DNA of 64,000 bases from NCBI GenBank assembly GCA_047633195.1, contig JBLIEU010000003.1, positions 62,001-126,000 of the forward strand. The letters are read 5' to 3'. How positions within the stretch are numbered: the first letter of the stretch is position 1; every line of letters begins with the position of its first letter. Below, in pieces: positions 53,437 through 61,249 of the stretch. The notes beneath the pieces were generated by a model. It saw only the letters and a list, made by a program, of their open reading frames with translations. It made no database searches and had not been told where the DNA came from. A program made the translations under genes and the position numbers. The stretch is from JAKVAV01 sp047633195 (GTDB lineage: Bacteria > Bacteroidota > Bacteroidia > Flavobacteriales_D > Cryomorphaceae).

Positions 53437-54866
53437 TGAAAAAAATGATCAAATATTTGATGAGGGTCGGTGTATTGGCTTTGGCTTTTTCGTCCTGCCA
53501 AACACCCGATTCATTGCAGAGAACAGTAGACAAAACGGTCCCCGATGTTTATCAAGACAGCGGAGACACGACCAACACGGCAAACGTTATTCGAACCGAT
53601 TTCTTCACAGATCCTTATTTGCAGGCGCTTATTGATACTGCGTTGCAGCACAATCAGGAACTTCAAATCACCCTAATGGAAATCCAAATTGGAAGCTTTG
53701 AAGTCAATGCACGGAAAGGGGAGTACCTCCCTTCCGTAGGGCTCGGAGCGGGAGCAGGTTTAGATAAAACCGCTCGGTATACCCCGCTAGGAGCGAATGA
53801 AGCTACCACCGATATCAGGCCAGGGACAGAAATGCCCGACCCAGTTCCCGATTATTTTGTGGGTGCCTTTGCCTCTTGGGAAGTGGATATTTGGCATAAA
53901 CTGCGAAATGCTAAGAAGGCTGCGTTCAGTCGTTATCTGTCAAGTGTGGAAGGTCAAAATTTCATGGTCACCAATTTGGTAGCTGAAATTGCCAATACCT
54001 ATTACGAGTTGCTTGCTTTGGATAGTCAGTTGGAAATCGTTCGAAGGAACATTGCCATTCAAAGCAATGCATTAAGCACGGTTCGGCTTCAAAAACAGTC
54101 AGCCAGAGCTACCGAACTGGCAGTTCGAAGATTTGAAGCACAGGTGCTTAAAACCAAGAGCATGGAGTTTGAACTGAAGCAAAGGATCATTGAAACTGAG
54201 AATCAGATTAACTTTCTTCTGGGAAGATTTCCGCAGAGAGTGGCCAGAAATCCATCACCTTTCTTGGATTTGGATCTGTTTGATTTACAAGCAGGGATAC
54301 CAATCCAACTGCTTGAAAATCGTCCAGATATACGAGGTGCCGAATTGCGGATGGAAGCCACACATTTAGATGTGAAGTCTGCCAAAGCACAGTTCTATCC
54401 TACGCTGGATATTACAGCTGCGATCGGATTAAATGCCTTTCAGCCTGATCTTTTCTTGAAGACACCTGAGTCCATGCTGTTTTCGTTGGCAGGTAATTTG
54501 GCAGCACCGCTGATCAATAGAAAAGCCATTGAGGCGGCATTTCAAAGTGCCAACGCTCGTCAGGTTCAGGCGGTTTATGCTTACGAACAAACCCTCTTGA
54601 CAGCATACATCGAAGTGGCCAATCAACTTTCCAATCTTGAAAACCTTGATCAGTCATATGATCTGCTCTCAGATCAGGTCGCTGCGCTCACAGAGTCCAT
54701 CGATATTTCAAATGATCTCTTCAGATCGGCCAGAGCTGATTACATGGAGGTATTGCTAACCCAAAGAGATGCGCTTGAGTCTACATTCGATCTGATCGAA
54801 ACCAAGAAGAGACAACTGAATGCACGAATTAACATGTACCGATCTCTCGGTGGTGGGTGGAAGTAA
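53436..54866 (+). CDS. TolC-like outer-membrane efflux protein (NodT/OprM family)
   Basis: 476 aa. A lipoprotein signal ending LAFSSC (Cys21). Two repeated halves of the outer-membrane factor fold: QALIDTALQHNQELQITLMEI and FASWEVDIWHKLRNAKKAA are typical of the RND-associated NodT subfamily; ENRPDIRGAELRMEATHLDV marks the second half. Trimeric channel through the outer membrane. Third gene of the pump operon, so adaptor, pump and channel are all present. Confidence 0.95.
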   Translation: MKKMIKYLMRVGVLALAFSSCQTPDSLQRTVDKTVPDVYQDSGDTTNTANVIRTDFFTDPYLQALIDTALQHNQELQITLMEIQIGSFEVNARKGEYLPSVGLGAGAGLDKTARYTPLGANEATTDIRPGTEMPDPVPDYFVGAFASWEVDIWHKLRNAKKAAFSRYLSSVEGQNFMVTNLVAEIANTYYELLALDSQLEIVRRNIAIQSNALSTVRLQKQSARATELAVRRFEAQVLKTKSMEFELKQRIIETENQINFLLGRFPQRVARNPSPFLDLDLFDLQAGIPIQLLENRPDIRGAELRMEATHLDVKSAKAQFYPTLDITAAIGLNAFQPDLFLKTPESMLFSLAGNLAAPLINRKAIEAAFQSANARQVQAVYAYEQTLLTAYIEVANQLSNLENLDQSYDLLSDQVAALTESIDISNDLFRSARADYMEVLLTQRDALESTFDLIETKKRQLNARINMYRSLGGGWK

Positions 54867-54901
54867 AGAGTTGGAATAAAAATTTTTAACTGCGAATATT
54901 T

Positions 54902-54946
54902 CTGCCGAGTGAGCCATTGTTTACTCGGTAGAAGTACCGCTTTTTT
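54902..54946 (+). terminator. Terminator of the efflux operon
   Basis: Two overlapping stems: CTGCCGAGT/ACTCGGTAG (54903-54931) and CGGTA/TACCG (54926-54939), the second followed by C and six T. The alternative stems could act as simple redundant termination. Confidence 0.75.
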
Positions 54947-54969
54947 CTTCAATGTAGCCAGAACTGGTG

Positions 54970-55263
54970 CTACCCGTTTGACTTTTCCACTTCTCCGTTG
55001 GGGCCTTCGGGTGTCGGCATCCAATGAGTGACTGCATCAAAATACTGATTGCTTTGACCTTCGCCTAGCCAGAAATGAGGACCGAATTTTTCTCGTTTCG
55101 GATTTAAGGGCCCGAAAAAATCTTTGGCAAACCGCAAGAAGATTACTGGCAGAAGCTTTGACTCACCTGTCTTACCGGGAAGGTAAACGATATTCTTTGG
55201 CAAAAAGGCCAACACGCGTTGACCATCTTCGGGGAGCTGCTCGCTAATTGAGATCCAATCCAT
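54970..55263 (-). CDS. DUF551 domain protein
   Basis: 97 aa. MDWISISEQLPEDGQRVLAF and VTHWMPTPEGP are the two defining parts of DUF551, a short domain also common in phages. No catalytic residues known. Starts 9 bp after the methyltransferase stop, so probably co-transcribed. Confidence 0.85.
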   Translation of the reverse strand: MDWISISEQLPEDGQRVLAFLPKNIVYLPGKTGESKLLPVIFLRFAKDFFGPLNPKREKFGPHFWLGEGQSNQYFDAVTHWMPTPEGPNGEVEKSNG

Positions 55264-55272
55264 GGCTCAAAG

Positions 55273-55986
55273 CTACTGCATTCGAAAAACCATGCAATGC
55301 TGCCAGGGTAAATTTCCGAGGTTAGTGTCAAGCACAAATCCACTGGATTCAAACTCTTTCACCGCCTGTTCTTCCGTCATTTTGTGTACCGTTTTGATCG
55401 GCACCCAATCATCTTCTCTGCGGTACTCGATGAGGTAGATAGCCCCACCAGGCTTCAACGCTTCCCTCATAGATTCTAGCATTTCCCGGGGGAAGGAGAA
55501 TTCATGGTACACATCAACCATCAGAATTTTATCGACCGAGTTTGGTGGTAGGTTGGTAGTTTTTTCTGTGCCCTTGACCAACTCTACATTCGGTAAATCT
55601 CCCTCTTTGATTCTAGCAGTCATCACATCTAACATTTCCTTCTGGATGTCTACGGCATAGACTTTTCCCTCTGCTAACTGAGGCGACATTCTGAATACGT
55701 GATATCCCGAACCAGCTCCAATATCTGCCACCACATCCGTCGGTTGGAGATCTAGGTTATTGATGAGCTTGGAGGTCTTTTCTTCTTTCTCGCGCTCAGG
55801 TCTCTCGAGCCATTCCATCCCGTGAAACCCCATGACATGTGCTATCTCTCGATCCATGTACCACTTTCCCGTTCCGTAAGGATCACCATCTTTAATGGAA
55901 TAAAGCGTGTCGTTTTGATTTTGGCCCGTGCTTGGGCTGCAGCCAATGACGAAAAAGGCGATGAAAAAAATAAATGTGTTCTTCAT
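55273..55986 (-). CDS. SAM-dependent methyltransferase with lipoprotein signal
   Basis: 237 aa. The start MKNTFIFFIAFFVIGC is a lipoprotein signal (Cys16). The rest is a class I methyltransferase: DVVADIGAGSGYHVFRMSP (motif I, SAM binding), VYAVDIQKEMLDVM (motif II), VDKILMVDVYHEFSFP (motif IV-like), LKPGGAIYLIEYRRED. Extracytoplasmic methyltransferases are unexpected because SAM is cytoplasmic. Such predicted lipoprotein methyltransferases do occur in Bacteroidota; substrate unknown. Alternatively the signal may be inactive. Confidence 0.88.
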   Translation of the reverse strand: MKNTFIFFIAFFVIGCSPSTGQNQNDTLYSIKDGDPYGTGKWYMDREIAHVMGFHGMEWLERPEREKEEKTSKLINNLDLQPTDVVADIGAGSGYHVFRMSPQLAEGKVYAVDIQKEMLDVMTARIKEGDLPNVELVKGTEKTTNLPPNSVDKILMVDVYHEFSFPREMLESMREALKPGGAIYLIEYRREDDWVPIKTVHKMTEEQAVKEFESSGFVLDTNLGNLPWQHCMVFRMQ

Positions 55987-56138
55987 GCCAGTGAAACAAA
56001 CATAACGGGCAATGGGTTTTTGAAATGATATTGGGTATTGAGATTGGACGCTCTAAATGACAGTCCTAGGGCTCATTCTTAATTCTTAATTGAAAATTGA
56101 CCATTTTTTCAAAATCTGACCTCTAATCATCTGATTTC

Positions 56139-56522
56139 TCACTTCTTCGTGTCTTCCCAAATCTCAATAAAATTACCTTCGGGATCATTTGTCCAGGCAA
56201 ATTTTCCTTCGTCGTGGGTTTCAGGGCCCCTCACTTCAACATTATTTTCCTTGAGTTTTTTAATAGTCTCTTCCATATTCTGCACCCGAAGATTGACTGT
56301 GAAGAATTTCCCATCCACATAAGGACGGTGCTTGTTGTAAAGGATTGAGAATACAGAATAGCTTTCTTCTTTTCCGTCTTTTGTGGTGTAAGGAAACGAG
56401 ACGTAGTAGGCTTTGGAGTCTTCGGTATATTCGTATTCTATCTCAAAGTTTTTGGTGTACCATTCTGCTAAGTATTTAGGATTTTCAGAATAGAGAAATA
56501 TGCCTCCAAGGGTAGTCTTCAT
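56139..56522 (-). CDS. VOC family (glyoxalase-like) protein
   Basis: 127 aa. LGGIFLYSENPKYLAEWYTKNF, VNLRVQNMEETIKKLKENNV and WTNDPEGNFIEIWE show a single vicinal-oxygen-chelate domain with metal-binding Glu at the end. Functions range from glyoxalase to fosfomycin resistance; no specific substrate can be assigned. Stands alone. Confidence 0.92.
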   Translation of the reverse strand: MKTTLGGIFLYSENPKYLAEWYTKNFEIEYEYTEDSKAYYVSFPYTTKDGKEESYSVFSILYNKHRPYVDGKFFTVNLRVQNMEETIKKLKENNVEVRGPETHDEGKFAWTNDPEGNFIEIWEDTKK

Positions 56523-56672
56523 ATATGTTTGATTTGAGCGTTGCAGTCAAACTGTAACGCTACCAAAATACAGATTTAACCATCCTTACCCCACCATCTA
56601 GCAATCAAAGAATGAACACAGCTTGGTCGATTGATGATAAATGGAGATTTTTGCAACCGAAAAACGTGTAGA

Positions 56673-57254
56673 ATGCTTGGACTAAAACTTCCCACTGACC
56701 CTCGCTGGGTGAATATCGTAGAAAAGAACATCGACCAAATCTTGACTGATCATGCTTGGTGTGAGCAAAAGGCCGCAACTATGGCTATCACGCTTATCAC
56801 TCGATTTCCTGAATACCCGGATATGGTCAGGGAATTTACCGCATTGGCAAGAGAGGAGATGGAGCATTTTTCGATGGTGCACGAAAAGCTACAGGAACGA
56901 GGGTTTAAATTGGGGTTTGATGAGAAAGATCCTTACGTAAATGATCTTCGCTCTTTCATGAATAAAGGTGGAAACCGTTATATGCAATTGGTTGAAGCTC
57001 TCCTAGTTGCGGCCATGATCGAGGCCCGAAGCTGTGAAAGATTTCGTTTACTCTCCGAGCAAATCAACGATGAGGACTTGCGTAAATTTTACCGTGGCTT
57101 AATGGCTAGCGAAGCCCGTCACTACACGTTATTCTTGCGATTTGCCAGAAAATACGGCGAAGGCGTAGATGTCGATGCTCGCTGGAATGAATACTTAGAA
57201 TTCGAAAGCACCTTAATGGAAAAGTACGGCAAGAAAGAAACGATGCACGGCTAA
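56673..57254 (+). CDS. miaE: tRNA 2-methylthio-N6-isopentenyl-adenosine-37 hydroxylase
   Basis: 193 aa from ATG 56673 (MLGLKLPTDPRW), the usual family start; an earlier TTG/ATG at 56631-56634 adds residues not seen in relatives. Non-haem diiron carboxylate motifs: HAWCEQKAA, REEMEHFSMVHEKL, EARSCERF and SEARHYTLFLRFA supply the Glu and His ligands (EExxH and ExxH). It hydroxylates the modified A37 next to the anticodon of tRNAs. Convergent with, and overlapping by 4 bp, the thioesterase gene. Confidence 0.93.
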   Translation: MLGLKLPTDPRWVNIVEKNIDQILTDHAWCEQKAATMAITLITRFPEYPDMVREFTALAREEMEHFSMVHEKLQERGFKLGFDEKDPYVNDLRSFMNKGGNRYMQLVEALLVAAMIEARSCERFRLLSEQINDEDLRKFYRGLMASEARHYTLFLRFARKYGEGVDVDARWNEYLEFESTLMEKYGKKETMHG

Positions 57255-57670
57255 GCCTTGGTCTTTTCTAAATCTTCCTCGAACACTTTTCTCCACTCTT
57301 CGGGAATAGAAATCGTTTTTTGTTGCTTGTAGTCGAAACATACCGCAACTGATTTACCCGTTGTGCAGAGCACTTTATTATCACCGCTGCCGCTGTAAAC
57401 TAGGTATGACACCTCGAAACTTTTGGTTCCTGCATGAGATATCCAAAGCTCGATAGAAGCGTCGTCTGTCAGTAATAGTGGCACTTTGTACTCTACCTCG
57501 TGCTTGGCGAGTAAAATACCATGCTTTGTCCAGTCCCATTTCTTGCCTATCCTGTCCTGAAACCAGAGCTTCCGGCCTTCTTCAAAATAGGTGATGTATA
57601 CAGCGTTGTTCACATGACCGTATGTGTCCAAGTCGTTGAACCTGATGTGGAGTGGATATGATTTGTGCAT
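57251..57670 (-). CDS. Acyl-CoA thioesterase (hotdog fold, 4HBT)
   Basis: 139 aa. YPLHIRFNDLDTYGHVNNAVY is the 4-hydroxybenzoyl-CoA thioesterase signature with catalytic Asp in the D-x-D-x-x-G-H-V-N pattern; FEEGRKLWFQ follows. Hydrolyses short or medium acyl-CoA. Cytoplasmic, probably tetrameric. Upstream lies repeat copy C. Confidence 0.93.
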   Translation of the reverse strand: MHKSYPLHIRFNDLDTYGHVNNAVYITYFEEGRKLWFQDRIGKKWDWTKHGILLAKHEVEYKVPLLLTDDASIELWISHAGTKSFEVSYLVYSGSGDNKVLCTTGKSVAVCFDYKQQKTISIPEEWRKVFEEDLEKTKA

Positions 57671-57734
57671 TAAGTAGTGTTAGATTTTATTATTGTGCGG
57701 CTTATTCTTAAGCTTTTTGAACCGATTCTAAATG

Positions 57735-57880
57735 GAGTCTGTCCATTTAGTCGAGTGGCTGAGCTAGAGAGTTCATTAACAAGGCGCACGATATTCTAAA
57801 AACCAAGGAGTTGACTCTTGTCAATGACTGTTTTTAAAATAAGTGGAACGCAGGTAATGGACGCTATAGACAGACACTAC
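57735..57880. repeat. Dispersed intergenic repeat, copy C (best preserved)
   Basis: 146 bp. The ends form nested inverted repeats: GTCTGTC (57737-57743) with GACAGAC (57869-57875), and GTCCATT (57741-57747) with AATGGAC (57856-57862). The centre has TTGAC-TCTT-GTCAA. Closely related to copy A (39101-39246) and partly to copy B (40614-40811). Its right end includes the TAG stop codon of the next minus-strand gene. Too short to code for a transposase. Confidence 0.88.
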
Positions 57881-58275
57881 GTGGTGGGGTTCATGATGAC
57901 GCTAAATACCATAATACTATTCGGATCGCGGTCATAAAACAACTTGTCCAACGCCGATTGAACATTCTTAGCACTAAAGTAAGAGGTGTTCAAAACGTCT
58001 TCATCAGTATGTCTCCACTGTATTGTGTATGAACTCTCCTTGTCCTTATAATTTTTGACATACTTCAGCATCTTCTTCATCACGTCCACTTTGTCGTATC
58101 CTTCCTCATCGTGAAAGAGAAAGGACTGATTGTGACGAGGGTTCAGGGTCACCAAATGCAGTAAGGTCTTGCCATTGGTATCTGAAAAGTTGAAGATCAA
58201 ACTATTTGGGCCGAGCCCCACGTACTGTTCGATATCACGCTGAACATTCGCGATTTCGATATTCTTGTCTGTCAT
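57877..58275 (-). CDS. Hypothetical cytoplasmic protein next to the sugar dehydratase
   Basis: 132 aa without signal or membrane segment. VQRDIEQYVGLGPNSLIFNF, LLHLVTLNPRHNQSFLFHDE, MKKMLKYVKNYKDKESSYTI and YFSAKNVQSALDKLFYDRDP. Conserved-looking alpha/beta protein but not one I can name. Starts 9 bp after the PglF-like gene's stop, so co-transcribed. Its stop codon is shared with the end of repeat C. Confidence 0.75.
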   Translation of the reverse strand: MTDKNIEIANVQRDIEQYVGLGPNSLIFNFSDTNGKTLLHLVTLNPRHNQSFLFHDEEGYDKVDVMKKMLKYVKNYKDKESSYTIQWRHTDEDVLNTSYFSAKNVQSALDKLFYDRDPNSIMVFSVIMNPTT

Positions 58276-58284
58276 TGTGCTGAA

Positions 58285-60153
58285 TTACACGTCAAATTTA
58301 CTGAATTCGGAGTTGTTGCTTTTAAACTCAGGAACAATCTCCTTCATCTCTTGAACGAGTAGGTCGTTGTTTTGTTGATCGAAAAGCTCCACAAGCCGAG
58401 TTATCCTTTCGTTTACTTCCTGAAAGGGGTACTCCCTTACCGTGGCAATTTTTATTTGCGGGTGATGAGTGGGTAGGGTATCCTCTTCGTTATTGAGCAA
58501 TTCTTCGTACAGTTTTTCGCCAGGGCGTAAGCCCGTAATCTTGATGGTGATGTCTCGATCCAACTCCAATCCGCTCAAACTTATCATCTGACGAGCGAGA
58601 TCGATGATCTTGACACTTTCTCCCATGTCGAAAACGAAAATTTCTCCGCCTTTGCCGAGCGCCCCTGCCTCCAAAACCAGCTGGCAAGCTTCGGGAATCG
58701 TCATGAAATACCGAGTGACTTCTGGGTGAGTGACAGTTAGAGGACCGCCAGCTTCAATCTGTTTCTTAAAAAGAGGAATAACGGAGCCGTTAGATCCCAA
58801 TACATTTCCGAATCTCGTCGTTACAAAGTTCGTTTTACCTCGACCAGTGCTGCTCTGAGCATAGATTTCAGCAATCCGTTTTGATCCACCCATCACATTG
58901 GTGGGATTCACCGCCTTATCGGTGCTGATGAGAACGAAAGTTTCCGTTTCAAATTCGATGGCTTTGTCAACCAATAATTTCGAGCCGAAGACATTCGTCA
59001 GAACAGCCTCGCTAGGGTTGAGCTCCATTAATGGCACGTGTTTGTATGCAGCGGCGTGAAATACCATTTCAGGTCGGAAGGTCTTGAAAACATTGTGCAC
59101 GCGTTCGGGTCTGCAGATGTCGCCGATCACCACTTCCAGTTCTAAGTCGGGGAAGTTTGCCCTCAGCTCATTTTCCAAATCGTATATCGGCGACTCAGCT
59201 TGGTCGAAGGCGATTACTTTCTTGGGATGATAAGTCGCAATTTGCCGAACCAGCCCGCTACCGATCGAACCCGCAGCGCCCGTCACCAAAACGGTTTTGC
59301 CCTTAATCGCTGCTTCGACTTTGCCGTCTTCCAGCTTGATGACTTCTCTACCGAGGAGGTCGTCAATCTTTACATCCTTGATCTGATTGAAACTCAGCTC
59401 CCCGTTTATCCATTGATTTACGGGTGGCACATTGAGCACTTGTACTTGGCTTTTTAGCGCAGCCTCTATAACGCGGCGGCGATTTCTGACTCGTGGATTT
59501 TGAATAGAGATAATCAGGTTTTCAATTCGATTGGAGCTTAGCAGTTTATCGAGCTTATCGGTATGGATAATCGGGACGCCATCCATCCGCTTGCCTTGCT
59601 TCTTGGCATCGTCATCTATAAAGGCCACCACGCGATAGCGCGTTTCACCGTCACGGTCGAGTGTCCGTTTGGTGATGTTCCCTGCTTCACCAGCTCCGTA
59701 TATGACGACTTGCTTCCGCTCACTGCGCGGATTCTTGATTTCTACATAAGCCATCTTTACCGCAAGGCGAAAGACTATGAGCAAAAGAGAAGCAAGAATA
59801 GCATCGATGATTATAATCGAAAAAGGAAGGAAGTAAGCCGAGTCCCAAAAGAAAAACTTGATCGGGTTAAAGAGAGCTATTAACAGGCTTCCGCCAATAA
59901 TGACTTTGACGATGCGAATGGAGTCTTCGGTGCCTGTGTATCGGATGATTCCCGCATACGTCCTCCCGAGCATAAAAGAAAGAATACGGACGATCATGTA
60001 AATCGGGAAGGCAAAAATCAGAGGGCCCACTTCAACCGCGGGTAGTTTGAATTCAAACCGCAGCATGTAGGCCAGCCACAGCGATACCATCACCAGAAAG
60101 GTGTCGATCAAAAAAATGATCCATCTGGGTACGTTTCTTCTGGGGAACTGCAT
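58285..60153 (-). CDS. Nucleoside-diphosphate-sugar dehydratase (PglF/CapD/WbpM-like)
   Basis: 622 aa. Four N-terminal membrane helices (about 10-120), an accessory Rossmann domain (about 145-265, VVIYGAGEAG), and a long-chain SDR domain (about 285-580) with TGAAGSIGSGL for NAD binding, FHAAAYKHVPLME, STDKAVNPTNVMGGSKRIAE (the Met-x-x-x-Lys pair replacing Tyr-x-x-x-Lys), and TRFGNVLGSNGS. It converts UDP-GlcNAc to a 4-keto-6-deoxy sugar, an early step towards amino-sugars for capsule, O-antigen or glycoproteins. A promoter-like box lies 24 bp upstream. No other capsule genes are in the window. Confidence 0.93.
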   Translation of the reverse strand: MQFPRRNVPRWIIFLIDTFLVMVSLWLAYMLRFEFKLPAVEVGPLIFAFPIYMIVRILSFMLGRTYAGIIRYTGTEDSIRIVKVIIGGSLLIALFNPIKFFFWDSAYFLPFSIIIIDAILASLLLIVFRLAVKMAYVEIKNPRSERKQVVIYGAGEAGNITKRTLDRDGETRYRVVAFIDDDAKKQGKRMDGVPIIHTDKLDKLLSSNRIENLIISIQNPRVRNRRRVIEAALKSQVQVLNVPPVNQWINGELSFNQIKDVKIDDLLGREVIKLEDGKVEAAIKGKTVLVTGAAGSIGSGLVRQIATYHPKKVIAFDQAESPIYDLENELRANFPDLELEVVIGDICRPERVHNVFKTFRPEMVFHAAAYKHVPLMELNPSEAVLTNVFGSKLLVDKAIEFETETFVLISTDKAVNPTNVMGGSKRIAEIYAQSSTGRGKTNFVTTRFGNVLGSNGSVIPLFKKQIEAGGPLTVTHPEVTRYFMTIPEACQLVLEAGALGKGGEIFVFDMGESVKIIDLARQMISLSGLELDRDITIKITGLRPGEKLYEELLNNEEDTLPTHHPQIKIATVREYPFQEVNERITRLVELFDQQNNDLLVQEMKEIVPEFKSNNSEFSKFDV

Positions 60154-60176
60154 TGAGTTTAGGCTGATAAACCAGC

Positions 60177-60184
60177 CAAATATA
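60177..60184 (-). promoter_or_regulatory. -7 box of the PglF-like gene promoter
   Basis: TATATTTG on the minus strand, an exact TAnnTTTG match, 23 nt before ATG 60153. No clear -33. Confidence 0.5.
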
Positions 60185-60313
60185 AGAGAATAGAGGCTCT
60201 ATTGATATTGATGCATTTGTAAGACCTAAGACTTACGATTCTTCGTATCCATTGAATAAGGCATTCTAGTTTAGAATTAAACCAGAACCCTCACCACTTT
60301 CTAGAATTCGCGC

Positions 60314-61249
60314 TTATTCAATTACGAGTTTTTTAGAGCCCCATTGTCCACTTTCTAGGTGAATCATCAAAAAGTATATGCCGGAACGCAAGGCAGAAAC
60401 ATCTATTTGTCTTTTTCTTAAGATACCCGACTGAATTGACCTACCCGATAGGTCGTAAACTTCGTAGCGTTGAATTTCGCCCTCAAAGCCATCCAAGTGA
60501 ATCAAGCCTTGACCCGGATTTGGATAGACACTAAAACTCAGCGTTTTTTGATTTTGAGTGCCGGAAACGTTGCACTCTGAAAGATTTAATGATAAACCTA
60601 CAGTACTGTCCATGTATTGATACAGCTCCCACGTAACCGTTGTAGACGGGATGATACCAAAGCAAGCAGCATCTGTTCCGGCATAGCCGTAATCACTTAC
60701 GAATGGGAAATTGAAACGAAGGCCGATATTTTCGATAAAGTGGTGTACGGCCGGATCATTAACTCCAAATTCGTAGACTGAAGAAAAATTGATGTCTTCC
60801 AGACTGACCATGCGATACTCTTGTCCCTCGAAAGAGATATTCTCTACGGAAATAACTTCAAGTTGTAAATCAGGCTCACAGGAGTATAAATTGGTGAAAA
60901 AACGTCCTGATCGAAAGGTTGTGTAAACGTCACCAACTTCCAATCCATTGATGAAGAAGACGTATGCCGTATCGTCCACGCGTCTGTAAATAGTATCATT
61001 TGATTGTCTCACCAAGGTAATCTGATCGTTTTCCAATGCTTCTTGATAGCTGAGCAGGGTTGGTCGAATTATCGCATAGGATGTATCATTTATTAAGGTA
61101 TCGTTTGTGTAGCTGAAAACTTCAAAACCATAGGTTCCAAAACCATCGGACGCACAATAGTACCATTGGGCTCCTTCCGCCGGCCAAGTTTGGCTCTTCA
61201 AAGAAAAAGAGGATAAAACGAGAAATAGCAGAGTAGATAGAGTTCTCAT
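60314..61249 (-). CDS. T9SS type A secreted protein
   Basis: 311 aa. Signal peptide about 1-19 (FSLKSQ). The body (WPAEGAQWYYCASDGFGTYG, DTSYAIIRPTLLSYQEAL, MVSLEDINFSSVYEFG) is beta-rich and lacks a known catalytic motif. The last about 75 residues are a complete type A sorting domain: SFSVYPNPGQGLIHLDGFEG, EVYDLSGRSIQSG, SGIYFLMIHLESG, KKLVIE. Its ATG overlaps the upstream gene stop (ATGA), so it is translated with the delta-60 paralog before it. Confidence 0.88.
   Translation of the reverse strand: MRTLSTLLFLVLSSFSLKSQTWPAEGAQWYYCASDGFGTYGFEVFSYTNDTLINDTSYAIIRPTLLSYQEALENDQITLVRQSNDTIYRRVDDTAYVFFINGLEVGDVYTTFRSGRFFTNLYSCEPDLQLEVISVENISFEGQEYRMVSLEDINFSSVYEFGVNDPAVHHFIENIGLRFNFPFVSDYGYAGTDAACFGIIPSTTVTWELYQYMDSTVGLSLNLSECNVSGTQNQKTLSFSVYPNPGQGLIHLDGFEGEIQRYEVYDLSGRSIQSGILRKRQIDVSALRSGIYFLMIHLESGQWGSKKLVIE

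Noticed and set aside
57735..57880. tRNA-like or tmRNA-like reading of the dispersed repeat (GTGGCTGAGCTAGAG resembles a D-arm)
   Set aside because: No T arm, anticodon stem or acceptor pairing of the right size could be found.
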